Made by a program: the position numbers and the translations under genes. Positions 34,306-46,713 of a DNA stretch of 64,000 bases are shown one piece after another. The notes beneath the pieces are model-generated. The model was not told the origin of the DNA, searched no databases, and was given only the letters and a program-made list of their open reading frames with translations. Every line of letters starts with the position of its first letter. Within the stretch, counting starts at the first letter, position 1. Origin of the DNA: Blasia pusilla (lineage: Eukaryota; Marchantiophyta; Marchantiopsida; Blasiales); the NCBI GenBank assembly GCA_050084515.1, contig CM114275.1, positions 3,534,001 through 3,598,000 on the forward strand, read 5' to 3'.

Positions 34306-35483
34306 GTAAAAATTTTCATTTCTTCTCAAATCGATAGCTAGCAGGTTACAAAATGAATATATGAAAGAGAATAGTAACATGTCATTATCTTGTCCTATTA
34401 TGATTGCTATCTTGTCTTATTCCACTTGTGAGGTTGCCATTATAGTATGGATTGCGGGTCAATATTGATTAATTTTTTAATTATTTTATTATGTTGTAAG
34501 TTAGTAAAGACCATCACTTTTCAATAACAATGTATATAAATAGATGAATTTTGAATTTTGGATAATTTAAATTACCTATCATTATCCCAAAGTGTTCCAA
34601 AAATTTAACTACCTCCGATAAGATTTTCAATAGATAAGGATAAGTGGCAAGCTTGTGTTGGTCAAAATTGTTAGGTATCCACGTCTCAAGTTGGCCACGC
34701 AACATGAGTATCTTTATTGATAGAGTAGATATCGAGTTTAGAGTGTGGCCACGCTTCTTAGAAGTTTATTGCGTTGAGAAGATCTTAGACATCTTAGTGG
34801 AGATCCGAAAATTAAGGAGGGACAATTCAAACTTGGCTAGTTAGAGGAACTATGCAGATTTGTCTCAACCACTAGAAATTCCTACCCTAAACCCGTGCAT
34901 CTCAATTAGATTTTAGATGGATTTTGGAGTGGATTTTAGAGCTCATCTCTCTCCCCCTCTCTCCCTCTCTCTCCGGCCTAGTTGGATGTAAACCCCAAAA
35001 CTACAAGTCCTGACAGGCTTGGTATGTTGGGACGACATGTTCTAAAGCACTGCTCCTAGGTAGCTTATAATGAGTGAACCGCGTGCAAGCAATATAGCAA
35101 TACTCTCTATCGAGTTGCCCATTGCTATAGTTGGAACCTGTAGTGAGCTTGCGATGTCGATCCCCTAGTTGGTAGGTGTGGATTAGTGTGTCGTGAAATC
35201 CATGTGACTTGTGGCAGTTGTGTCACAAGTAAGGTGTCTAATGGACTTAGTTGGAGAAATGAGACCTCTCCTTCTTTTGAAGTTGGATTCACGGGCCCTC
35301 CTCTGCAGCTTAATGCCAGGAGTGTTCATCTTGGCAGGTAGTGATGATCTCTGGGGGTAACAAGCAGGCTCTCCTTGGGCACCCTGCCGCTTGGAGGCAA
35401 CCCCTCCGCACAAATAGGACAGCGAGTCCCTGTCTGGACTGTCGGGCTGGGAGCTTAATTATTATCCCTAGATCCTAAATCAG

Positions 35484-36011
35484 TTGTTTGCCAAACCTCC
35501 ACATATAATCAGCAATCTTGAGCCCAATATATCTCCGTCCTCCCAAGCTTGTGAGGAGTATCAGCTCACCTATAAAAGGCACATACCAAAGCTCAACATC
35601 CCCAAGTTGGGCGGGGAATACCGGCATGTTTATATGAGACGATCAAAGGCCCCCTGCAGTTCAGATGTGGGCAGAGAGTTCAATCTGGTCTATAGGAGGA
35701 GACCACAGTTCCACATGATCATTTTTGGTGTACGTCCCACAATAGACTTTGTCTCATTTAAGATCATGTGTGCAGCTTTGGGCTTTGAATTCCTGGCTAC
35801 TGCTGGAGTTACTCGAATGATGAATGGCTGTCAATGTATCTTCAAGGCATCCATCAAGGGCAGAGGAGGCCAATACTTGGCTTGCCAAAAAAAACCAGGT
35901 GTCTCAAGAAATGAGACGTGCCTACAACTGGAGGGCTATGGTAGTCGAGGGTGGTTCCAGCTTGAAGGAAAGGCCCATCTCCACAAAACCGTTGGTGATC
36001 TACACACCTAA
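35484..36011 (+). CDS. LINE family B ORF1-like protein with 20-residue repeats
   Basis: This is a 175-codon open frame lying just upstream of the endonuclease, where LINE ORF1 sits. Residues about 24-80 contain three exact-period 20-residue repeats with the core E-(Y/F)-x-x-x-Y-x-R-(R/H): EEYQLTYKRH, GEYRHVYMRR and REFNLVYRRR. The 60-bp units differ much more in bases than in these positions, which hints at protein-level constraint. The second half has a cysteine/glycine-rich part (CAALGFEF, NGCQCIF, GRGGQYLACQKK). There is no recognised RNA-binding domain. ORF1 proteins normally bind the element RNA; that role is inferred from position only. A start upstream of the ATG is possible. Confidence 0.5.
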   Translation: MFAKPPHIISNLEPNISPSSQACEEYQLTYKRHIPKLNIPKLGGEYRHVYMRRSKAPCSSDVGREFNLVYRRRPQFHMIIFGVRPTIDFVSFKIMCAALGFEFLATAGVTRMMNGCQCIFKASIKGRGGQYLACQKKPGVSRNETCLQLEGYGSRGWFQLEGKAHLHKTVGDLHT

Positions 36012-36126
36012 TATCTTTAGTGCTCTCTAAGGAACCAGCGATGAAGAGCCTGCACATGAAGAGGTTCCATGTTGCAAGCATCCACACCAACGCCAAAAGC
36101 GTGCCCGCCGACCCCCAACCCACTTA

Positions 36127-39100
36127 ATGAAAGGTCTCCATTTGGGTACCTGGAACTTCTGTGGACTGACCAATGCAATGAAGCAGCTGGAGGTTGCTGA
36201 AGTTTTGCTGAAAAATCAAATACATATATGCGGTGGTCAAGAAACTTGGGAAACCAAGTTAATGGAGATACCCCATGTACCACACTATGCATGGTTTGGA
36301 AAGATGTGCAGCACCCAGACGGACAACAACACAGGTATGAAGGGTGTGGAGTTCTTCATTAGAGACTTCATGGTGGAGAGGTGTGAGATCATCAGCACAG
36401 GGCTCGAGTATGAACACAGCATATAGGTCAAAGTTTGAGCAGAGTGCAACTCGCGGGATATGTATATTGAGTGTATTTACACGCCTACAAACAATGAATC
36501 TGTTGTTGTAACAGAGGCAGCTTTTGATAGTGTGAAAACTAATTGCCTTGGGTTCCAGACAAAGGGGGAAATAGTCTTTCTGGGAGACTTCAATAGTTGG
36601 GTGGGGCAAGGCACCAATTCCCAAGCGGAGATCGGGATGTTTGGAGATGTGAGAGTGAATGGCAATGGCACACGGTTGATCACAATGTTGAGGGAACTTC
36701 AACTGATGGCACTAAATGATAGGCATAAGGTGGGTTCCCCGGCTTGGACTAGGGTCAACTTCAAGGAGAATGAAAGCTCCATTTTGGACTACATAGCTGT
36801 GGATGAGGAACTCTACACACTCAGTGGGAAGATCAGAGTGGATGCGACAGACATTGGAAGATCAGATCATTCATTGGTTTGGATAGAGTTGCAACAAAGG
36901 CTAAAATGCTCGACCAAAAGAGTGAAGAGAGTGATCAAGAAATGGAGGATACATGACTTCCAAGATGAGGGCAACAAGAAGGTGTACATTGGCAAGTTGG
37001 AAGAAAATCTCTTGGCATTTGACACTTTCATTGCATCTACCGTCAAGACCTTTGGGTTCACAAGAACAACTGTGGGCATGGTGCTGGCATGGTGGGAGCG
37101 TGGCGTGACAGATGCCGCCGAGATTGCGGTCGGCGGGAAATTGATAATATGCGGCAGAGCCGTCAAATGGTGCCATTGCCAAACGTAGGGAAGCGTATGT
37201 AACAAGTGCCAAAGCCAGGGACGATGCATCCTTGTGGGTAGAGTATGTGGCCCAACGCAAGGAAACTCGTCTTCTTGTGTGCATGCACAAGAAGAAATTG
37301 AACCAAGCGACATACTCATCCATCAATGAGAATTTCACTCAGAATGAGAAAAAGTTATGGATGGAAGTGTAGAAATTGAGCAAGGCTAGGGACAAAAACG
37401 ACGTAAAGGCCTTGAAGAGAAAAGACAGTGGAATGGTGACCACGGCTAAACAGATCCGACATGTGTTGGAAGACCATTACAATGAGTTAGGCAGGAAGCC
37501 CGCTCGGACATCCCTTGAAGAGCAGAACTCCGAGAGGGTGATGGAGGATTTTGTTAAGATACAACGAGAGAAGATAGATGATGAGGTTGAGCTGGGCAAC
37601 CCATACAACAATTGGTTCTCCCTGGCTGAGGTGGGAGCAGCGATCAAAGAACTTGTGAACCACAAAGCAGGCGGTGGTGATGAGCTTGTGAATGAGCTGT
37701 TGAAGTATGGCGATGCTGCTATGGCTCGTTCTCTAGTGAGTCTCTTCAACCTGGTCTAGCGGGCAAAAGTCATCCCACAAAGATGGCGGGTGGGAGTCAT
37801 CGTGAACCTCTTCAAGAAGGGTGAGCGAGAAGATCCTGGAAAATATAGGGGTATTACATTGTTGAGTGTAGTCGGGAAGCTCCTTTGCCATATACTCAAC
37901 AATAGGATCTCTGTGTACCTGAAGGAGAATTTTGTCATCAAGGAAGGCCAGGTTGGCTTCCTGCAAGCCCGAGGATGCGTGGATCACATCTTCACCTTCA
38001 GTCAGATTATCCAAGGTAGGAAAAAAGAGGGGAAACCCACCTATTGCTTCTTCTTGGACCTCAAGAAGGCATACAACACTATATGGCGTGACGGGCTATC
38101 TTATAGCTTGTGGAAGGCGGGGCTAAGAGGGAAAATGTGGAGGGTGGTGGAGAAGATGTACCAGAACACAAGGAGTAGAGTTTTGGTGAATAGCCAAAAG
38201 AGTGGGACATTCGACATCAAGCAAGGAGTAGCTCAAGGATGCCCGCTCTCCCCCACTCTCTTCAACATTTTTGTGAATTCCCTATTGGAAGAAATGGAGG
38301 ATAGTGGACTAGGCATATGGGTGGCCTCATGTTTGCTGATGACTTTGGTGGCCTCGAGGAAACAGGAGAGAAACTCCAAGAGATGATCTCCCTGACCAAA
38401 ATCTGGTGTGACATGTGGGGCATGGAGGCAAATGTATTGAAGTGCGGTGTGATGATTTTCAATGGCAAGGAGGAGGACCAAGACCAAAAGTGGTACTGGG
38501 GCGAACAAGAGATCCCCCGTGTGGCTACATACACCTATCTGGGCATACAATTCTCGGAAGATTGCATGTGGGATGCACACATTAAGAAGACAACTGAGAA
38601 AGGCCACAAGAAAGTGAACGGTCTGTCCAGATTCCTACACTGCCGGGATATCACATAAGAAGTAAAGCGCTCTGTCATTTTGCATACCATTTGTCCCTTG
38701 CTGGAATATGGGGCAGTAGTGTGGGATGCCAATACCAAACAAAGGGATAGGCTTGACGTTGTGCAACTGAAGGCATTTCGGGGTATGATGTCAACCTCAT
38801 CACGAACAGCTCGAGTGGGTGTGAGATCAGAACTAGGTGTGGAACCCTTGGAGGATAGACTTGACATCGTCAAGTTGAAATGGCGGAGGCAGCTGGAGAC
38901 AATGGACTCCCATCGCTATCCTAAAGAGATGATGGGGAAAACCTGGACCCAAAGAAGACCCGTAAAGCAGGCCAAATCTTGGACGAAAAGGTTCAAGAGA
39001 TTGTGCAAGCTTCCAAGCTCCCAGCAGGGCCTGAAGTGTGGGAGCAAGATGAGAAAGCATTTGTGGATACCATAACCAAAGCAGTGGGCAAACGCTTACA

Positions 39101-39400
39101 AGAGAACAGCATGGAGGAAGCCATGAAAATGTCTGACCTCTCTCTCTTGAGAGTATATCCCGAGAAGGCATTTGTAAATAGTGAATAACTATTTGCGAAG
39201 AACCCCTTGCTTGGGAACCCGGCTCAAGTTCAAGTTCAGAACGGGAGCAATCCCCTTGAACCATAAGAAAAGCAGGATGGGAACACAACTAAAGTCTTGC
39301 GCCTTGTGTGGCGATGGGGATGAAACCTCTAGTCATTACTTGGTCTCCTGCACAAAATTCACAACCCACACAGCAAGAGCATGCTGATATTGCTAAGCTG
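36127..39400 (+). pseudogene. LINE family B ORF2: APE endonuclease, reverse transcriptase, CCHC
   Basis: Endonuclease nicks the target and reverse transcriptase copies element RNA from the nick. The endonuclease (36,127-36,900) keeps its catalytic blocks TWN (36,149), QET (36,239), GDFNSWVG (36,584) and SDHSL (36,865). A TAG at 36,424-36,426 interrupts it. Reverse transcriptase blocks follow: NLFKKGEREDPGKYRGITLL (37,808), FLDLKKAYNT (38,053), QGCPLSPTLFNIFVNSLL (38,237) and, after a frameshift near 38,325, FADD (38,335). The C-terminus has CALCGDGDETSSHYLVSC (C-x2-C-x8-H-x4-C, 39,300). Coding moves through frames 1, 2, 1, 3, 1, 2, so at least five shifts have occurred. The catalytic residues themselves are conserved. 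The clade within LINEs was not determined. Confidence 0.85.
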
Positions 39401-39742
39401 GTAGCACCAGAATTGTTCAACACATTCAGTAGGCTTGATTCATTGCCCAAAGCTGCTGTGCTAGTAAGTAATGTCTATTGGGGATCCCAATCACGTAAAG
39501 TAGATGGTGTGGTGAAGAGTTTCTTGGTTGACACTTGGAAGCTCCGCACAAACACGTTATTTGGTCAGCACTCACACTATATGAGAGTGTCTCCCTCCTC
39601 TCATATGGTACCTTCTTCACTTGCTTCTCTATCTACACCCATCCTAGTCTCAATCACCGTCCAACCAGGGCGCGGGGTCTATGGTCGCAAGGCTACGACA
39701 TGCACTACTTAATGAGTACAATCTCTGTCTCTGTGTGTGTGT

Positions 39743-39743
<1 letters not shown>

Positions 39744-39829
<86 letters not shown>
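39744..39829 (+). repeat. (CT)n tract 1, tail of LINE copy 1
   Basis: About 86 bp of nearly pure CT follow the LINE 3' end after GTCTCTGTGTGTGTGTGT. The plus-strand CT runs downstream of the element's terminal TACTTAATGAGTACA, as a 3' tail would. Frames through it give serine-leucine or glutamate-arginine runs and are not genes. Confidence 0.95.
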
Positions 39830-39831
<2 letters not shown>

Positions 39832-40400
39832 CATCAAGTTGTTGCACTCGTAAGTAATGTCTATTGGGGATCACAATCGGGTAAAGTAGATGGTGTGGTA
39901 AACAGTTCCATGGTTCATCCTTGGAAGCTCCGCACCAACACATTGCTTGGTCAACACTCACACCATATGAGAGAGTCTCCCTCCTCTGATACGGTACCTT
40001 CTTCCCTTCTTTCTCTCTCTACCCATCCCAATCTCAAGCACTGTCCAACCACGGCGCAAGGTCTAGGACCGAGAGGCTATGACATGCACTACTTGATGAA
40101 TAAGTCTGTCTCCGTCAACCTAGATTCACTGCCCAAAGCTAATGCACTAATAGGTGACATGTATTGCAATCTCAAATAGATAAAATAGATGTTGTAGTTT
40201 AGAGCTTCCTAGTGCCAACTAGGAAGCTCTACACAAACACTACATTTGGTCAACACTCACACTATGTGAGAGTCCCCTCTTCTTAAAAGGCACCTACTTC
40301 ACTTCTTACTCTCCCCAAAACTATCGTAGCCTCAAGCATTATCCAACTAAGGTGTGGGATCTATGGTCACAAGACTACGACAAGCATTACTTAATGAGTA

Positions 40401-40406
<6 letters not shown>

Positions 40407-40474
<68 letters not shown>
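40407..40474 (+). repeat. (CT)n tract 2
   Basis: An almost pure TC run of about 68 bp between two truncated LINE 3' ends. Confidence 0.95.
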
Positions 40475-40477
<3 letters not shown>

Positions 40478-40866
40478 TTGGGGATCCCACTCAGATAAAG
40501 TAGATGGTGTGGTCAAGATTTTCTTGGTAGACACTTGGAAGCTCCGCAAGAACACGTTGTTTGATCAACACTCGCACTATATGAGAGTGTCTCCCTCCTC
40601 TCATTCAGTATCTTCTTCACTTGTTCCTCTTTCTACATCCATCCCAATCTCAAGCACCGTCCAACCACGACGCGGGGTCTATGGTCCGAAGGCTATGACG
40701 AGCACTACTTAATGGATACAATCTCTCTCACATACACACATATATGAGAGTGTCTCATACGGTACTTTCTTCATTTATTATTCTTAACATCCATCCTAGT
40801 CTCAAGCACCATCTAACCACTACGTGGGGTCTATGGTCGCAAGGCTACAACACGCACTACTTAATG

Positions 40867-40869
<3 letters not shown>

Positions 40870-40903
<34 letters not shown>
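40870..40903 (+). repeat. (CT)n tract 3
   Basis: A pure TC run of about 34 bp directly after TTAATGAG, followed at once by another truncated LINE piece (TACACCCATTAAG). Confidence 0.95.
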
Positions 40904-40905
<2 letters not shown>

Positions 40906-41074
40906 ACCCATTAAGTAACACCATCCAACTAGGCCGTAAGGTCTATGGTCGCAAGGCTATGACAAGTACTACTTAATGAGTACAGTCTCTACACCCATCC
41001 TAGTCTCAAGCACCTTCCAACCAAGGCACGGGATCTATGGTCGTAAGGCTACGACACACACTACTCAATGAGTA

Positions 41075-41075
<1 letters not shown>

Positions 41076-41148
<73 letters not shown>
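41076..41148 (+). repeat. (CT)n tract 4, junction with LINE copy 2
   Basis: A CT run of about 73 bp that stops exactly where LINE copy 2 begins (TTGCCTTCTCGTGTGCATGC). That sequence corresponds to an internal ORF2 position of copy 1 near 37,266. Confidence 0.95.
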
Positions 41149-41150
<2 letters not shown>

Positions 41151-43630
41151 CCTTCTCGTGTGCATGCACAAGAAGAAATTGAACCAAGCGACATACTCAT
41201 CCATCAATAAGAATTTCATTGAGAATTAGAGAAAGTTTTGGATGGAAATGCAGAAATTGAGCAAGGCCAGGGACACAAACGACGCAAAGGCCCTGAAGAG
41301 AAAAAATGGTGGAATGGTGACCATTGCTAAAGAGATCTGACATGTGTTAGAAGACCATTACAAGGAGTTAGGCAAGAAGCCCCCTCAGACATCCCTTGAA
41401 GAGCAAAACTTCAAGAGAGTGGTGGAGGATTTTGCTAAGATACAACGGGAGAAGGGAGATCATGAGGTTGAGTTGGGCAATCCATATAACAATTGGTTCT
41501 CCCTGGCTTAGGTGGGAGCAACGATGAAAGAACTTGTGAACCACAAAGGAGGCGATGGTGATGAGCTTGTGAATGAGCTACTGAAATATGGCAACGCTGC
41601 TATGGCTCGTTCTCTAGTAAATCTCTTCAACCTGGTCTAGCGAGTAGAAAGCATTCCACAAAGGTGGCGGGTCGGAGTCATGGTGAACCTCTTCAAGAAG
41701 GGTAAACGAGGAGACCTTGGAAACTACAAGGGTATTACACTGCTACGTGTAGTTGAGAAGCTCCTCTACCGTGTACTCAATAATAGGATCTTCGTGTACC
41801 TGGAGGAGAATTCTGTCATCAAGGAAGGCCAGACTGGCTTACGACAAGCCCGAGGAAGCGTGGACCACATCTTCATCTTCACCCAAAATATCCAGGGTAG
41901 GAAAAAAGAGAGGAAACCCACCTACTCCTTCTTCCCGGACCTCAAGAAGACATACAACAATGTATGGCATGGCGAGCTATCTTATAGCTTGTGGAAGGCG
42001 GGGCTCAAAGGGAAAATGTGGAGGGTGGTGGAGAAGATGAACCATAACATAATGAGTAGAGTTCTATTGAATGGCCAAAAGAGTGGGGCATTTGATATCA
42101 AGCAAGGAGTGGCTCAAGGATGCTCGCTCTCACCCACCCTCTTCAACATTTTTGTGAATTCCCTATTGGAAGAAATGGAGGATAGTGGACTAGGCGTCCG
42201 GGTGGGCAATAACTCAGTTGTTTCCCTCGTATTTGTTGATGACTTTGGTGGCTTACAAGAAACAGGAGAGAAACTCCAAGAGATGATCTCTTTGACCAAA
42301 ATCTGGTGTGACATGTGGGGCATGGAGGCAAATGTACTTAAGTCTGATGTGATGATCTTCAATGGCAAGGAGGAGGACCAAGACCAACAATGGTACTGGG
42401 GTGAACAAGAGATCACCCGTGTGCCCACATACACCTATATGGGCATAGAATTCTCAGAAGATTGCATGTGGGATGCCCTCATCAAGAAGACTATTGAGAA
42501 AGGCCACAAGAAGGTGAACGGTTTGTCATGATTCCTACCATGCCGGGACATCACATCATAAGTAGAGCGCTTTGTCATTTTGAATACCATTCATCCCTTG
42601 CTGGAATATGTGGCAGCACTGTGGGATGCCAACACCAAACAAAGGGACATGCTTAAAGTTGTGCAACTGCAAGTGTTTCGGAGTATGATGTCAAGTTCCT
42701 CGCGAACAACGAGAGTTGGTGTGAGGTCAAAACTTGGAGTGGAACTCCTGTAGGATAGACGTGACATCGCAAGTTGAAATGGCAGAGGCATTTGGAGACA
42801 ATGGACCCCCATCGCTATCCTTAAGAGTTGACGAGGAAAACTTGGACCCAAAGAAGACCCGTAAAGCAGACCAAATCTTGGACGAAAAAGGATCATGAGA
42901 TTTTGCAAGCAACCAAGCTCCTAGTAGGGCCTGGATCGTGGGAGAAAGATGAGGAAGCATTAGTGGATACCATAACCAGAGCAATGGGCAAACGCTCACA
43001 TCAAAACAACATGGAGGAAGCCATGAAAATGTCTGACCTCTCTCTCTTGATGGTATATCCGGAGAAGGCAGAACTGAAGAACTATTTGCAGGGAACCCCT
43101 TGCTTGGGAACCTGACTCAAGTTCAAGTTTAGGACGGGGGAAATCCCCTTGGACCATAAGAAAAGCAGGACGGGAACACAACTAAACTCGTGCGCCTTGT
43201 GTGACGATGGGGATGAAACCTTTGATCATTACTTGGTCTCCTACGCAAAGTTCACAACACATAGAGCAAGAGCATATATTGATATTGCTAAGCTCGTAAC
43301 ACCAAAATTGTTCAACACATTCAGAAGCCTTAATTCATTGCCCAAAGCTATTGCATTGGTAAGTGATGCCTATTGGGGATCCAAATCAGGTAAAGTAGAT
43401 AGAGCGGTGAAGAGTTTCTTGGTTGACACTTGGAAGCTCCGCACCAACACGTTGTTTGGTCAACACTCACACTATATGAGAGTGCCTCCCTCCTATCATA
43501 TGGTGCCTTCTTCACTTGCTCCTCTCTCTACACCCATCCCAGTCTCAACCACCATCCAACCAGGGCACGGGGTCTATGGTCGTAAGGCTACGACAAGCAT
43601 TACTTAATGAGCACACTCTCTCTATCTCTA
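41149..43630 (+). mobile_element. LINE family B copy 2, 5' truncated
   Basis: This copy starts inside ORF2, between endonuclease and reverse transcriptase, and runs collinearly with copy 1 to the terminus TACTTAATGAGCACA at about 43,600, with a short CT-rich tail. The longest open piece (41,680-42,531, 283 codons) covers NLFKKGKRGDLGNYKGITLL, FVDD at about 42,232 (the YxDD catalytic motif) and the thumb region. Stops and shifts follow. Its CCHC (about 43,190) has CALCDDGDETFDHYLVSY, where the last cysteine has become tyrosine. Close similarity to copy 1 throughout indicates recent activity of the family. The endonuclease is absent through truncation. Confidence 0.85.
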
Positions 43631-46600
43631 ACACAAGTTGAATATAGGCCATGTAACATTTAATTGCCCAAATATGTTCTCCTCGTACATCTTCATAGAA
43701 AAGGATAACAATTCAAAGCATTCTTCTATTTAATGGATGCTCCAAGAATCCATCTACTCTTGCCAACAACAATGGCAAAAGTAGCCACCATGCATCACCA
43801 ATCATGTACTCTGAAAACTCTCAACATTTATTAGAGGGACAGACGGTCCATCTAGGATCATTCAGTATGAGATGACCCTTTCACAGAATTCAGAGGTTTG
43901 GACGAGTTAAGTGGCATGAAAAAAGAGTTCAATGTTTGACGAGTGCATGTAGGATTCACAATTCCATCTAGGATTGTCCAATATGAGAATTCGGAGTTTT
44001 AGATCAGTTCATTGTCATGAATACAAGTTACATGTAGGTCATAGTCTCGAATGAACATCACATAAAAAATTTACTTGTATGATCATACCATCGTATGGAA
44101 CTTTCAGCTATATCACATCCAATCAAGGTGTGAGTTGCATCTATCACACAACAATAATTTCAATATCCATGTGTTTCAAACCCAGATTTCATCCCTATGA
44201 TATGATTATCTTCTTGGCCAAACTATTTTCCCACAAACCATCTCCCCAAGCACATGGATGACTTCTAGGAAAACCCATTCTCTTGTAGTTATCCAAACAC
44301 CAAAGAACCCTTCAATATATGTTACGCAATTTTTTATGACAAGATAATAAAGAATGGTAATTATCAATTTCTTGGCACTCAATATTTTTTTGGTAAGAAT
44401 TGCGCGGAATTGGAAGGACTGGTGATCAGTTGAAGCCAAATGCACTCACACTTGCACCAACACGCTCTAAACTACTCTAGATTCTCTCTTATGAACATAA
44501 AGTTGTGAATTGAAGGAAATTTATATATTATACATAATTATAAAATACACCAAAGTCATGAGTTGGAATGTGATTTCATTTTCACTAGCATACATCAAAA
44601 CTCATCATGACGCATTTAGGATGAAACATCCAAATCAGGTGACAAACTTGGAGATTCTAAGGAAGTATGCCTATTGGGTGTCTCAAAACAAGGATACCAT
44701 AAATTATGTCCACTTACTTTGGTGAGTCAAAAGAATTGAACCAACTACAACAAGTCGCTAGGGCTTCTTCAACCTTTGTCACGACCGAGGTCGTGTTCCC
44801 ATCCCTAACTTTTGTGGTTCGAGCGATTTCCCAAACAAGAGGTTTCTTGTAAAATGTTTTTCAATTCTGCCTGTTCGGGATATACAACTAAGAGATAGAG
44901 ATTCATGGCTTTCTGGATAATGTGAATATTCTCACACTACTTTGGTTGAAGTATCCACAATGGCAAGTGCTCATCATTATCTATGGTTTGAGACATGAAA
45001 AAATACTTTGCAAGGAAAATTACGTATCTTTCTTTAGCCTTCCCCTCAGCTAAAGAAAGATGACTAAGTTGTCTCTCATCCAAGTTTATGTATTTTGGGA
45101 GGTGCAAGGTTTCTTTTGGGATTTTCCGTACTCTAGCAATGTCATGGTCATAAATCCTATTGATTCAAAATTAGTTAATCATGCAACCCACACTAAAGAT
45201 ACAATTGATGATACAAAACACCTTTAGTGAAGTAAACAACTTATTTTATACACGATTCATTCACATTAATCCTTCTCTTGGGAGTCATCATTTTCCCATA
45301 TGCATGTGCCTTAATAATAGCACCAATGTTTCCATTTACAACAACAATGGACTCTCATCCTGAATACCAATAATCTCCCCTTCCCAAGAGTAGAACATGC
45401 ACCTGCAAAAGTTTCTTTCTTCACCTTTCACTTCTCCAACTTGATCTGGTGTGTTTTGGAGTTGCAGGTATCATAATTTCATACACCATAGCCTTCTTGG
45501 GCTCCCAGGGGACAGCCAACCAGTTCATTCATTCCCTGCATCACTACAAACCCCAATTTGTTAATTTCTGTTCTTGACCAATTACCCGAGGATTTCAAAA
45601 CCACATACATCCAAACTTAAAGTAAACTGTATGGTATTTCGTTTGGACGCCAAAACTAAGAAACCACCTCAACTCTCTGGAATCCATGGAACATGCATCA
45701 TGAGAATCCACAACTTTCTTCATGTGTCGGATGGTAGAAAACCACAAAAATAAATAAGGAAAAAAATTGAAAGATTTACCCAAAATCAATCGCCCCCAAA
45801 ACCCTACTCTTACAATGAAATATATTGAGTCTACTGCTGATCATGAATAAGAAGAGACTCGTATTAATGCTCTGGGCATCTTTGTCTAGTGCCAGTGGGT
45901 TCTAAAGAAACAAACCCACTCAGTTATGAGTCAACAAAAGACTCATGTCCATTAACGTAATTCTGGGTAGCTCCTGGAAGTATAAATTCTCATGCTGAGA
46001 ATATACTCTGAGATGGATATTTATAAAACCACTTCAGAGAACTCTCATTCTAAACTAAAAACTATTTGAAGCTTGTGTGATCTCTTCACTCGCATGCCTT
46101 CATATTTCAACGTCTCCTCTATCAAAACTGATTTGCTAAATGAGCAAGACTGACTCTTATGCAAGCAGATGCAGGAATCTTATGCAAGCAGATACTTCCT
46201 GCTCATGGTGGTTTCGTAGTACTTCCACCAAAAAGCCCATTCATTTTGGTTTATCACAAAACTAAAGTTCAACTTTCTATCCTTTCTTCACATGATTTTT
46301 GTAGAAAGAAAATGTAAAAAAATTGGGTTTCCTTCCTTGCATGGGATTCATTTTTGTTATGACTCACCACTCACATCAAGTACAATACCTACGAAACAAT
46401 TGTAGAATCATGAACATATTATTTGGTATACTACCCTATAAAAACAGTAGTGTTCAGCTGCAGCTTCAGGAGAAACCCAAATCTGAGATAACTGGACCAT
46501 AAACAAGACACACCCCGACCCAACTACATTTGTGAGAAAAAGAAATCATAAATTTGCACTATAAGTACCTGCAGTTGATCTCAAATTGCAAACTACTTCC

Positions 46601-46713
46601 TTTGGAAGAGACAACAGGGCATATTGCTCAAAAGCTGTGGTCCGATATGCCATGTCCAACTTGAAGTGCACAAAGGAGAGAGACCAATCGGCAGTATCCC
46701 AATGGAATGTGAC
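43631..46713. other. AT-rich intergenic DNA
   Basis: No gene could be supported. A loosely repeated segment (TCCATCTAGGAT...CAATATGAGA) occurs twice between 43,850 and 44,000. Small open frames lack motifs and splice context. Confidence 0.35.

Larger units (their letters stand above)
34976..39743 (+). mobile_element. Near full-length LINE (family B), copy 1
   Basis: A non-LTR retrotransposon of about 4.8 kb has a leader (34,976-35,480), an ORF1-like frame (35,484-36,011), an endonuclease/reverse transcriptase ORF2 (36,127 to about 39,400) and a 3' end TACTTAATGAGTACA followed by a (CT)n tail. Its 5' boundary is placed where a CT-rich tract (34,948-34,975) ends and non-repetitive leader begins. 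That would make the CT tract the target. ORF2 is broken by stops and several frameshifts, so the copy is dead but young enough to read throughout. It is directly followed by more copies of its own 3' end. Confidence 0.8.
39830..41074 (+). mobile_element. Chain of 5'-truncated LINE family B 3' ends
   Basis: Successive partial copies of the LINE 3' region lie head to tail: 39,830-40,106; 40,107-40,406; 40,475-40,737; 40,738-40,869; 40,904-40,987; 40,988-41,075. Most begin at a different point in the element but end at the same CACTACTTAATGAGTACA-like terminus, usually followed by CT. Shared internal markers are GATGGTGTGGT, GACACTTGGAAGCTCCGCA, CAACACTCACACTATATGAG and GGTCTATGGTC-CAAGGCTA. CT tracts lie at 40,407-40,474, 40,870-40,903 and 41,076-41,148. 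This pattern is expected if each new copy inserted into the CT tail of the previous one. Confidence 0.85.

Noticed and set aside
39535-40179. 214-codon frame with a long serine-leucine run, and its glutamate-arginine counterpart on the minus strand
   Set aside because: The run is the (CT)n tract translated, and the flanks are LINE 3' end sequence in a non-coding frame.
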